Part shown: positions 1 through 6,742 of the stretch, piece after piece
How positions within the stretch are numbered: the stretch's first letter is position 1
Layout: every line of letters begins with the position of its first letter
Assembly (NCBI GenBank): GCA_036260375.1
Contig: DASZZZ010000066.1
Coordinates: forward strand, 1 to 14,908
From: DASZZZ01 sp036260375
GTDB taxonomy: Bacteria > Actinomycetota > CADDZG01 > WHSQ01
DNA length: 14,908 nt
Direction: 5' to 3'
Program-made: the position numbers and the translations under genes
Notes under the pieces: generated by a model
What the model saw: only the letters and a program-made list of their open reading frames with translations
What the model was told of the DNA's origin: nothing
The model's database searches: none

Positions 1-839
<839 letters not shown>

Positions 840-1042
840 GATTTGCATCCCGTGCGAACGCTTCGGACCCGAAGGTCCAAATGCGTCTGCCGGATTTATT
901 CGTGTTCCTTGCCGTCAAGGCGTCACGGGCCGAAGCCCGGATCGTCTCGACGAGGGTCCACTGGTTACCGATCCGCTCGTCCGGAGGCGCTTCGGGGCTG
1001 TCGCCCCGGGGCCGTCCGCCGAGCTTCTCGGCAGGCACACTG

Positions 1043-1060
1043 TTCAGTTCTCAAGGAGCG
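1043..1060 (-). promoter_or_regulatory. boxA-like Nus antitermination / processing element
   Basis: The minus strand reads CTCCTTGAGAACTGAACA. Motifs of the form ...TTGAGAACT... are known in the leaders and spacers of actinobacterial rRNA operons, where they overlap boxA, the binding site of NusB/NusE. The call rests on that resemblance and on its position about 210 nt before 16S. It lies downstream of the intrinsic terminator in the transcript, so it could not help polymerase read through that terminator by the usual mechanism. Confidence 0.6.
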
Positions 1061-1070
1061 ACCACCGTCC

Positions 1071-1104
1071 GGGCAAACAAAAACGCCGGTCACGAGAACC
1101 GGCG
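1071..1104 (-). terminator. Strong intrinsic terminator ahead of 16S
   Basis: On the minus strand a perfect 7 bp stem CGCCGGT/ACCGGCG (1104-1098 with 1090-1084) encloses a 7 nt loop and is followed at once by TTTTTGTTTG. This is a textbook Rho-independent terminator. It would stop transcripts arriving from tyrS, which points the same way, but it also lies downstream of the consensus rRNA promoter at 1221-1249, so rRNA transcripts from that promoter must pass it. Confidence 0.85.
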
Positions 1105-1220
1105 AGCCTCCACTGCAACCTGGGTCTTGCAGGCTCAGGTGCGCTAGGCGACTCCCGTTCTCGTAGGTGCGTCCCCATCCGGGGACCATGCCAACGTACC
1201 GCTGCCCGTTCGGCCCGCCT

Positions 1221-1249
1221 ACTCTACCGCCTCGGTCGGGGGGGGTCAA
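1221..1249 (-). promoter_or_regulatory. rRNA operon promoter (-35 TTGACC, 17 bp spacer, -10 TAGAGT)
   Basis: The minus strand has TTGACC at 1249-1244 and TAGAGT at 1226-1221, separated by exactly 17 nt. This is close to the housekeeping sigma consensus and to published actinobacterial rrn promoters. The predicted start is near 1214, giving a precursor leader of about 375 nt. No A/T-rich UP element is visible upstream; the flank is GC-rich. I found no second promoter of similar quality between here and 16S. Confidence 0.8.
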
Positions 1250-1322
1250 CCACACGCCCCCGCCGGCGCACGTGCCAACGCGCCGCCATGCCGTGCCCTT
1301 CCGGCCGTGGTCCAATCGTGCC

Positions 1323-1610
1323 ATGGATCCCGCCCCGGAGCGACCGACGCGGCGCGTCGCCGTCGCCGGCACCGACCTCGACGGGCGCGCGATCGCGATG
1401 TCGGCGACCGTGGCGCGCAAGCTCTATCGGTGCCCCGGATGCCGGGGGTCGATCGAAGTGGGCGCCGAGCACGTCCTCGTGCGCGTCTCGGAGCCAGGCG
1501 GCGACTCCTACCACCAGCACTGGCACGACGACTGCGCGGCCTCGATCCGCAGGGAGCTGACCGGCGCCCGCGCGGTCCGTCCCAGCCCCCCGCGGCGCCG
1601 GCGGCGGTGA
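1323..1610 (+). CDS. Small conserved Cys/His (putative metal-binding) protein, 95 aa
   Basis: Encodes a 95-residue basic protein with a CPGC pair around residues 35-38, then HQHWHDDC around residues 60-67, a pattern that could bind one zinc through two Cys upstream and His/Cys downstream. I recall similar small actinobacterial hypotheticals with a YRCPGC core and a later HWH...C; their function is unknown to me. The ATG at 1323 is chosen because the conserved-looking part begins soon after it and because an earlier ATG at 1167 would run across the rRNA promoter. The C-terminus is Arg/Pro-rich, which may favour nucleic-acid contact. It is convergent with tyrS (6 nt gap) and divergent from the rRNA promoter. 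No clear ribosome-binding site precedes the start. Confidence 0.7.
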   Translation: MDPAPERPTRRVAVAGTDLDGRAIAMSATVARKLYRCPGCRGSIEVGAEHVLVRVSEPGGDSYHQHWHDDCAASIRRELTGARAVRPSPPRRRRR

Positions 1611-1616
1611 CGCCGG

Positions 1617-2825
1617 CTACACGACGCGCACGGCCCGCCGTCGCCCGACCTGGACGACCGCGCCGCGGACGCGCGCCGCGTCGACGTCGGGCGTGTCGAC
1701 GATCTCGCCGTCGATCCTGACGCCGCGGCCCTCGACGAGGCGCCGGCCGGCGGTCGCGGACGGAGCGAGGCCGGCGGCGACGAGCAGGCGCGGGAGGTAG
1801 ACGCCGGCGTCGCCCACGAGCTCGGGGTCGAGCGCGACCTCGGCGACGTCCTGAGGCACCTCGCGGTCGCGAAAGCGCCGGTCGAAGTCGGCCTCCGCGG
1901 CCCCCGCGGCGTCGTCGCCGTGGTACAGGGCGACGACGGCGCGGGCCACGGCGCGCTTGGCGCCGGCCGCGTCCGGCCCGCCTCCGGCCGCGGCCCGCTC
2001 GAGCGCCGCGACGTCGTCGGGATCGAGCTGCGCCCCGAGCGACGCGTACTGCCCGACGAGCTCGTCGGGCACGCTCATGAGCTTGCCGAACATGTCCCCG
2101 GGCGCGTCGCGCACGCCGACGAAGTTGCCGAGCGACTGCGACATCTTCTGCACGCCGTCGAGCCCCACGAGCAACGGCATGGTCATCACGATCTGCGGAC
2201 GCTGCCCGTGGGCGCGCTGGAGGTCGCGGCCCACGAGCAGGTTGAACAGCTGGTCGCTGCCGCCGAGCTCGACGTCGGCGTGCACGGCGACGGAGTCGTA
2301 CGCCTGCAGCAGGGGGTACATGAACTCGACGAGCGAGATAGGGCGGTGCGCCTCGTAGCGCGTCGCGAAGTCCTCCCGCTCGAGCATCTGCGCGACCGTG
2401 ACGTGCGACGTCAGCCGTAACAGGCCCGCGAGGTCGAGCGGCGCCAGCCACTCCGAGTTGTAGCGGATCTCCAGGTTGTCCTCGGACAGGACGTCGAGGA
2501 GCTGCCCGACGCACGCCTCGGCGTTGGCTCGAACGGTCGCCTCGTCGAGCTGCGGGCGCGTCGCCGACTTGCCCGACGGGTCGCCGATGCGCGCGGTGAA
2601 GTCGCCGACGATGAGGACCGCCGTGTGGCCGGCGTCCTGGAAGTCGCGCAGCTTGCGCAGCGGCACGGCCCAGCCGAGCGTGACGCTGCGAGCGGTCGGG
2701 TCGACGCCGAGCTTGACGCGCAGCGGGCGGCCGAGCGCGAGGCGCTCCTCGAGCTCGTCGCGGCGCACCACGACGTCGGCGCGCTGGGTCAGGGCGGCCG
2801 CCTGCTCGGCGGCGGATTGGCTCAC
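1617..2825 (-). CDS. tyrS: Tyrosine--tRNA ligase (TyrZ-like class I synthetase)
   Basis: Charges tRNA-Tyr with tyrosine in the cytoplasm. The 402-residue protein has the class I catalytic core: KLGVDPTA near residue 38, the HIGH-loop equivalent at residues 49-52, DFTARIGDPSGKS at 75-87, YPLLQAYDS near 170-178, ELGGSDQLFNLLVGR at 186-200, and the second class I signature as KMSQS at 227-231. A C-terminal S4-type RNA-binding domain (about residues 338-400, GRRLVEGRGVRIDGE) is complete. The GDPSGKS/LRKLRDFQ features place it in the TyrZ-like branch of bacterial TyrRS. Oddities: HxGH reads TLGW and KMSKS reads KMSQS. The start is GTG, with a -10 box 7 nt upstream and no ribosome-binding site. Downstream lie an antisense small gene and then the rRNA promoter. 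Confidence 0.95.
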   Translation of the reverse strand: MSQSAAEQAAALTQRADVVVRRDELEERLALGRPLRVKLGVDPTARSVTLGWAVPLRKLRDFQDAGHTAVLIVGDFTARIGDPSGKSATRPQLDEATVRANAEACVGQLLDVLSEDNLEIRYNSEWLAPLDLAGLLRLTSHVTVAQMLEREDFATRYEAHRPISLVEFMYPLLQAYDSVAVHADVELGGSDQLFNLLVGRDLQRAHGQRPQIVMTMPLLVGLDGVQKMSQSLGNFVGVRDAPGDMFGKLMSVPDELVGQYASLGAQLDPDDVAALERAAAGGGPDAAGAKRAVARAVVALYHGDDAAGAAEADFDRRFRDREVPQDVAEVALDPELVGDAGVYLPRLLVAAGLAPSATAGRRLVEGRGVRIDGEIVDTPDVDAARVRGAVVQVGRRRAVRVV

Positions 2826-2832
2826 CGGGCGG

Positions 2833-2838
2833 ATGCTA
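2833..2838 (-). promoter_or_regulatory. Leaderless -10 box (TAGCAT) of tyrS
   Basis: On the minus strand TAGCAT ends 7 nt before the tyrS GTG. That spacing would place the transcript 5' end at or next to the start codon, as in leaderless actinobacterial mRNAs. No Shine-Dalgarno sequence could fit in the remaining space. Confidence 0.55.
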
Positions 2839-2868
2839 GAGCATCCCGGACGACGGCCCGCCGCTCGC

Positions 2869-2874
2869 TACACT
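2869..2874 (+). promoter_or_regulatory. Leaderless -10 box (TACACT) of the PBP gene
   Basis: TACACT, a TANNNT hexamer, ends at 2874, just 6 nt before the ATG at 2881 (7 nt from its final T to the A of ATG). No ribosome-binding site is present. It mirrors the tyrS box across the 55 bp divergent gap and suggests a leaderless transcript. Confidence 0.55.
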
Positions 2875-2880
2875 GGCCCC

Positions 2881-5196
2881 ATGGCCCCCCGACGTCCGCG
2901 CGCGCTCGTCGCGCTCGTCGCCGCGGTCGCCGTCGCGACCGCGGCGTGCGGTCGCATCGACCAGCTCATCGAGGACCTCCCGAGGCTCGAGCGCGCCGAC
3001 CTCAAGTTCAAGCTGCCGCAGACGTCGAAGATCTACGCGTCGGACGGGCGCCTGCTGACGACGCTGCACCGCGAGGAGAACCGCACCATCGTCCCCCTCG
3101 ACAAGGTGCCGAAGTTCGTGCGCAACGCCGTCGTGGCGATCGAGGACGAGCGCTTCTACGAGCACGACGGCGTCGACCTCCGGGCGATCGTGCGCGCGCT
3201 CATAGCGAACGTGGAGAGCGGTGAGATCCGCGAGGGCGGCTCGACGATCACGCAGCAGTACGTCAAGAACGTCATCATCTCGCCGGGGGAGATCCCTGAG
3301 CGGACGCTCGAGCGCAAGGTCGTCGAGGCGGCGCTGTCGCGCCAGCTCGAGAAGCGCCTGCCCAAGAACCGCATCCTGTACCGCTACCTCAACACCGTCT
3401 ACTTCGGTCAGGGCGCGTACGGCATCCAGGCCGCGTCGAAGACGTACTTCCGCAAACCCGTGAACCGTCTCGCGCTCCGCGAGGCGGCGCTGCTCGCCGG
3501 CGTGATCCGCTCGCCGGAGAGCTACAACCCGTTCCGCCATCCCCGCCAGGCGAAGGCGCGTCGCAACCTCGTGCTGGAGAAGATGATCGAGCTCGGGTGG
3601 GCGGACGAGCGGCGAGCGCGCGCCGCGATGCGCCGCAACCTCGGCATCGCGCCGCTCGACGAGAAGAGCCGCTACCCGGCCCCCTACTTCGTCGACTACG
3701 TCCAGCGGCTCATCAAGTACGACCCGCGCTTCGACATGTTCGGCAGGTCGTGGAAGCAGCGTGAGAGGCGGCTGCTGACCGGCGGCTATCGCATCTACAC
3801 GACCGTCGACCTCGCGACGCAGGCCGCCGCCGAACAGTCCATCGACCAGGTCCTCGCGTACGAGACGGACCCGTACGGCTCGCTCGTCGCGCTCGAGCCC
3901 GACACCGGCTACGTGCGCGCCATGGTCGGCGGGCGCGACTACTTCGCGAAGAGGAAGCAGGACCGCTTCGCCAAGATCAACCTCGCGATCCAGGCGGAGC
4001 CCGGGCTCGGACGCGTCGTCGACCCCGACACCGGAAAGGTCGTGCTCAAGGCGCCGGGGACGGGGCGGCAGGCGGGGTCCGCGTTCAAGCCGTTCGCGCT
4101 CGCCGAGGCGCTCGACCAGGGCATCCCGCTGCAGGAGGCGTACGAGGCGCAGGCGTGCATGGACTTCGAGATCGGCGACCCCGAGGGCCCGTGGCGCGTG
4201 TGCAACTACGCCGAGAGCGACTTCGGGGCGAAGATGTCGCTGCTCGAGGCGACGGTCAACAGCGTGAACGTCGTCTACGCGCAGGTCATCATCGAGATCG
4301 GCGCGCAGGCGGTCGTCGACCTCGCCAAGCGCATGGGCATCCGCACGCCGCTGTCGGGCGTGCACTCGGCGGTCTTGGGCAGCAACGAGGTCAACCCGCT
4401 CGGCATGGCGTCGGCGTACGGGACGTTCGCGGCCGACGGCCGCTACCACCCGCCGGTCGCGATCACCAAGATCGTCGACTCGGACGGCCGCGTCGTGTAC
4501 CAGGACGAGAGCAAGCCGAAGCAGGTCCTGGACCCCGCGATCGCCTACCTCACGACGAGCGCGCTCGAGCAGGTCATCCTGCGCGGCACGGGCGCGACGT
4601 ACGGCAACATCTTCCGGCCCGCCGCCGGCAAGACCGGCACCGCGCAGGAGTACCGCGACGCGTGGTTCGTCGGCTACACGCCCGACCTCGTCGCGTCGGT
4701 GTGGGTCGGCTATCCCGAGGGCCAGCTCGAGATGAAGGCGTACTGCGGGGTCGAGCCCGCGTGCCGCGACACGCGCATCGACGTCACCGGAGGATCGTGG
4801 CCGACGCAGATATGGGCGTTGTTCATGCAGCGCGCGCTCGCCAACGTCCCCGCGAGCGACTTCGTCGTGCCCGAGGGCCTCGTCGCGGTCGAGATCGACA
4901 CGCGCACCGGCTGCTACTCGTCGAGCTCGACCCCCGACGAGTACCGCGCGTTGGTGTACGTCCAGGAGGGCGACCAGCCGACGTGCACGGCCCCCGTCAT
5001 CGAGCCTCCGAAGCCCGACGAAGACGACCGCGGCGGCGGGGGCGGCGATGACGATGACGATGACGATGACGGCGACGGCGGCGGCGGCGACGGCGACACG
5101 GGCGGCGGCCCTCCCGACGACCCCGGCAACGGGAACGGGAACGGCAACGGCGGCAACGGCAACGGGAACGGCGGCAACGGCAACGGGAACGGGTAG
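2881..5196 (+). CDS. Class A penicillin-binding protein (bifunctional transglycosylase/transpeptidase)
   Basis: Polymerises lipid II and cross-links peptidoglycan outside the membrane. The 771-residue protein has, in order: a basic N-terminus and hydrophobic stretch ending TAAC-G (Cys23); a GT51 transglycosylase domain (about 45-230) with EDERFYEHDG (catalytic Glu88), GGSTITQQYVKN (119-130) and RKVVEAALSRQLEK (145-158, second Glu149); and a transpeptidase domain with SAFK (active Ser400), SVN (461-463) and KTG (584-586). The tail from about 710 is Pro/Asp-rich, with eight Asp in a row and then Gly-Asn repeats to the end, and probably extends into the wall. The hydrophobic segment could be a signal anchor, as in most class A PBPs, or a lipoprotein signal with Cys23. 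It is transcribed divergently from tyrS and converges on mpg with a 4 nt gap. Confidence 0.95.
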   Translation: MAPRRPRALVALVAAVAVATAACGRIDQLIEDLPRLERADLKFKLPQTSKIYASDGRLLTTLHREENRTIVPLDKVPKFVRNAVVAIEDERFYEHDGVDLRAIVRALIANVESGEIREGGSTITQQYVKNVIISPGEIPERTLERKVVEAALSRQLEKRLPKNRILYRYLNTVYFGQGAYGIQAASKTYFRKPVNRLALREAALLAGVIRSPESYNPFRHPRQAKARRNLVLEKMIELGWADERRARAAMRRNLGIAPLDEKSRYPAPYFVDYVQRLIKYDPRFDMFGRSWKQRERRLLTGGYRIYTTVDLATQAAAEQSIDQVLAYETDPYGSLVALEPDTGYVRAMVGGRDYFAKRKQDRFAKINLAIQAEPGLGRVVDPDTGKVVLKAPGTGRQAGSAFKPFALAEALDQGIPLQEAYEAQACMDFEIGDPEGPWRVCNYAESDFGAKMSLLEATVNSVNVVYAQVIIEIGAQAVVDLAKRMGIRTPLSGVHSAVLGSNEVNPLGMASAYGTFAADGRYHPPVAITKIVDSDGRVVYQDESKPKQVLDPAIAYLTTSALEQVILRGTGATYGNIFRPAAGKTGTAQEYRDAWFVGYTPDLVASVWVGYPEGQLEMKAYCGVEPACRDTRIDVTGGSWPTQIWALFMQRALANVPASDFVVPEGLVAVEIDTRTGCYSSSSTPDEYRALVYVQEGDQPTCTAPVIEPPKPDEDDRGGGGGDDDDDDDDGDGGGGDGDTGGGPPDDPGNGNGNGNGGNGNGNGGNGNGNG
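5047..5070 (+). repeat. Hexanucleotide tandem repeat (gatgac x4) in the PBP tail
   Basis: Four perfect copies of gatgac code for Asp-Asp pairs in the acidic part of the PBP tail. Being in units of 6 nt, copy changes would keep frame and alter only the length of the acidic run. Confidence 0.9.
5125..5193 (+). repeat. Gly-Asn coding tandem repeat at the PBP C-terminus
   Basis: Units of ggcaac/gggaac, grouped into an imperfect 21 nt period (GGC AAC GGC AAC GGG AAC GGC), run up to the stop codon and encode (Gly-Asn)n with occasional Gly-Gly. It is an in-frame low-complexity repeat inside a gene, not a mobile element. Confidence 0.85.
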
Positions 5197-5200
5197 CGCG

Positions 5201-5803
5201 TCAGCGCCGCCGCGACGCGTGTGGATGGCCGCGCACGACGAAGCGCCACGGGATGTCGTCGCCGCGGCCCGGCGCGAGGCCGATGCGCGTCGTCTGCGCC
5301 ACGTCGCCGTGACGAAGGGCGCCGGTGGCGTCGTCTTCGGCACACCACAGGCGTCCCCCGCGCAGCAGCGACGCGCCGTCGTGCGCGCGCGTGAGGTTCA
5401 TCGCCTGCGCGAGGCGCGCGGGGCCCGACGACAAGAGCCGGTCGTCGCGCACGCCGCCGCGGCGCGCCCGCATCGTGTCGACGCCGGCGACCGGCTCGCC
5501 CGCGCGTAGCAGCACCGCCTCGCATTCGCCGTCGCGCGCACAGACGACGTTGGCGCACCAGTGCATCCCGTAGGTGAAATAGACGTAGAGGCGCCCGGGC
5601 GGGCCGAACATGGTGCGCGTGCGCGCCGTCATACCCCCGTATCCGTGCGACCCCGGGTCGAGCGGGCCGCGGTACGCCTCGGTCTCCACGAGCCGCACGG
5701 CGACGCGCGCGCCGGGCTCGTCGTGCACGAACAGGCACCCGATGAGGTCGCGCGCCACGGTGAGTGCGTCGCGCGCGTAGAACGACTTCGGGAGACGCCT
5801 CAC
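5201..5803 (-). CDS. mpg: 3-methyladenine DNA glycosylase, AAG/MPG family
   Basis: Removes alkylated and deaminated purines (3-methyladenine, hypoxanthine) from DNA to start base-excision repair. The 200-residue protein matches the usual bacterial length. It shows the family core LVETEAYRGPLDPGSH (residues 38-53, with Glu42 expected to be catalytic by alignment to human AAG Glu125), MFGPPGRLYVYFTYGMHWC (65-83, holding the intercalating Tyr), the SSGPARLAQAMNL region, and the closing PWRFVVRGHPHASR. The GTG start at 5803 overlaps the argF stop (GTGA), so the two are probably translationally coupled. In mycobacteria mpg also lies just before tyrS; here a PBP gene is inserted between them. Confidence 0.93.
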   Translation of the reverse strand: MRRLPKSFYARDALTVARDLIGCLFVHDEPGARVAVRLVETEAYRGPLDPGSHGYGGMTARTRTMFGPPGRLYVYFTYGMHWCANVVCARDGECEAVLLRAGEPVAGVDTMRARRGGVRDDRLLSSGPARLAQAMNLTRAHDGASLLRGGRLWCAEDDATGALRHGDVAQTTRIGLAPGRGDDIPWRFVVRGHPHASRRR

Positions 5804-6729
5804 GCGCTGCCGGACGCAAGCAGCCACGCGAGCAGTGCCTTCTGCGCGTGCAGCCGGTTCTCGGCCTGGTCCCACACGATCGAGTGCGGGCCGTCCATGA
5901 CGTCGGCGGCGATCTCCTCGCCGCGATGCGCAGGCAGGCAGTGCATGACGACGACGTCGTCCGCGGCGAGCGCGACGACCGACGCGTCGATCCGGTACGG
6001 CTCGAGCGCGGCGCGGCGCGGCGCGCTCTCCTGCTCCTGACCCATGCTCGTCCACACGTCGGTGTAGAGCGCGTGCGCCCCCGCGGCCGCCTCCGCGACC
6101 GCGTCGGTCACCGTGACGCGCCCGCCCGAGGCCGACGCGTTGGCGTGCGCCCGTGCGACGACCTCCGGGTCCGGTCGGTAGTCGCGGGGTGTCGCGACGC
6201 GCACGTCCATGCCGACCTTCGTCGCTCCCAGCATCAACGAGTGCGCGACGTTGTTGCCGTCGCCCAGGTACGCGAGCGAGACGCCGTCGAGCCCGCCCCT
6301 GACGGCGCGCAGCGTCATGAGGTCGGCGATCCCCTGGCACGGGTGCTCGGCGTCGCTCAGCGCGTTCACGACGGGGACGTCGGCGGCGTCGGCGAGACGC
6401 TCGAGGCGGTCCTGGCCGAAGGTCCGGATGACGATCGCGTCGACGTAACGCGACAGCACGCGGCCGGTGTCCTCGATCGTCTCGCCGCGGCCGAGCTGCA
6501 GCTCGTCGCCGCGGAGCACGACCGCGCTCCCGCCCATGCTCGTGACCGCGACTTCGAAGGACACCCTCGTGCGCGTGGACGGCTTCTCGAAGATCAGCGC
6601 GACGTGGCGTCCGTCCAGCCGCCCGGCGAACGACGCCGGGTCGGACCTCGCGGCGTCGGCGTCGTCGAGCAGCGCGCTCAGCTCCCCGCCCGAGACGTCG
6701 TCCAACGACAGGAAGTCGCGTTCGCTCAC
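5800..6729 (-). CDS. argF: Ornithine carbamoyltransferase
   Basis: Makes citrulline from ornithine and carbamoyl phosphate, the sixth step of arginine synthesis. The 309-residue protein has the full set of OTC motifs: STRTR (51-55, carbamoyl phosphate), HPCQ (129-132), DGNNVAHS near 157-164, SMG (228-230, ornithine) and HCLP (263-266). The SMG motif separates it from aspartate carbamoyltransferase. The GTG start at 6729 is chosen because GAGGAGG precedes it at a spacing of 4 nt and because pheT ends 13 nt upstream; a longer frame would extend into pheT. In many Actinomycetes pheST is followed by a whole argCJBDF(R)GH cluster, but here only argF sits in that place. Confidence 0.96.
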   Translation of the reverse strand: MSERDFLSLDDVSGGELSALLDDADAARSDPASFAGRLDGRHVALIFEKPSTRTRVSFEVAVTSMGGSAVVLRGDELQLGRGETIEDTGRVLSRYVDAIVIRTFGQDRLERLADAADVPVVNALSDAEHPCQGIADLMTLRAVRGGLDGVSLAYLGDGNNVAHSLMLGATKVGMDVRVATPRDYRPDPEVVARAHANASASGGRVTVTDAVAEAAAGAHALYTDVWTSMGQEQESAPRRAALEPYRIDASVVALAADDVVVMHCLPAHRGEEIAADVMDGPHSIVWDQAENRLHAQKALLAWLLASGSA

Positions 6730-6733
6730 TCGT

Positions 6734-6740
6734 CCTCCTC
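6734..6740 (-). promoter_or_regulatory. Ribosome-binding site of argF (GAGGAGG)
   Basis: A strong Shine-Dalgarno sequence in the 13 nt gap between pheT and argF. It fixes the argF start at GTG 6729. Confidence 0.8.
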
Positions 6741-6742
6741 GG

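Larger units (their letters stand above)
840..1220 (-). promoter_or_regulatory. Long structured leader of the 16S/rRNA operon
   Basis: This region of about 380 nt lies between the rRNA promoter and the 16S 5' end and contains no gene. On the minus (transcript) strand it holds, in order: a GTCCCC-GGAT-GGGGAC hairpin (1171-1186), a possible nested hairpin with outer arms GAGCCT/AGGCTC and inner arms TGCAA/TTGCA, a strong intrinsic terminator (1071-1104), a boxA-like motif (1047-1058), and then GC-rich hairpins at 1018-1032 (GCCGAG/CTCGGC), 993-1008 (CGGGGC/GCCCCG), 927-938 (GGGC-TTCG-GCCC) and 865-878 (GGACC-TTCG-GGTCC). The last ones are stable UUCG-type hairpins of the sort expected in precursor rRNA. 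Processing sites cannot be fixed because the 3' flank of 16S is absent. Confidence 0.75.

Noticed and set aside
840..1070. Second rRNA promoter near TTGACG (around 916-921 on the minus strand) with a TAAATC-like -10
   Set aside because: The spacing between the hexamers is only about 13-14 nt, too short for a housekeeping promoter.
5047..5193. Tandem repeats considered as a CRISPR-like or mobile repeat array
   Set aside because: Units are 6-21 nt, lack spacers, and are in frame with the PBP tail up to its stop codon.
2836..5343. 835-codon open frame on the minus strand across the PBP gene
   Set aside because: Antisense shadow produced by high third-position GC; its product is Arg/Val/Asp-rich with no domain, while the plus strand carries every class A PBP motif.
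5804..6340. Upstream extension of the mpg frame into argF
   Set aside because: The added residues are a shadow of argF; the GTGA overlap at 5800-5803 gives the natural start and a family-typical length.
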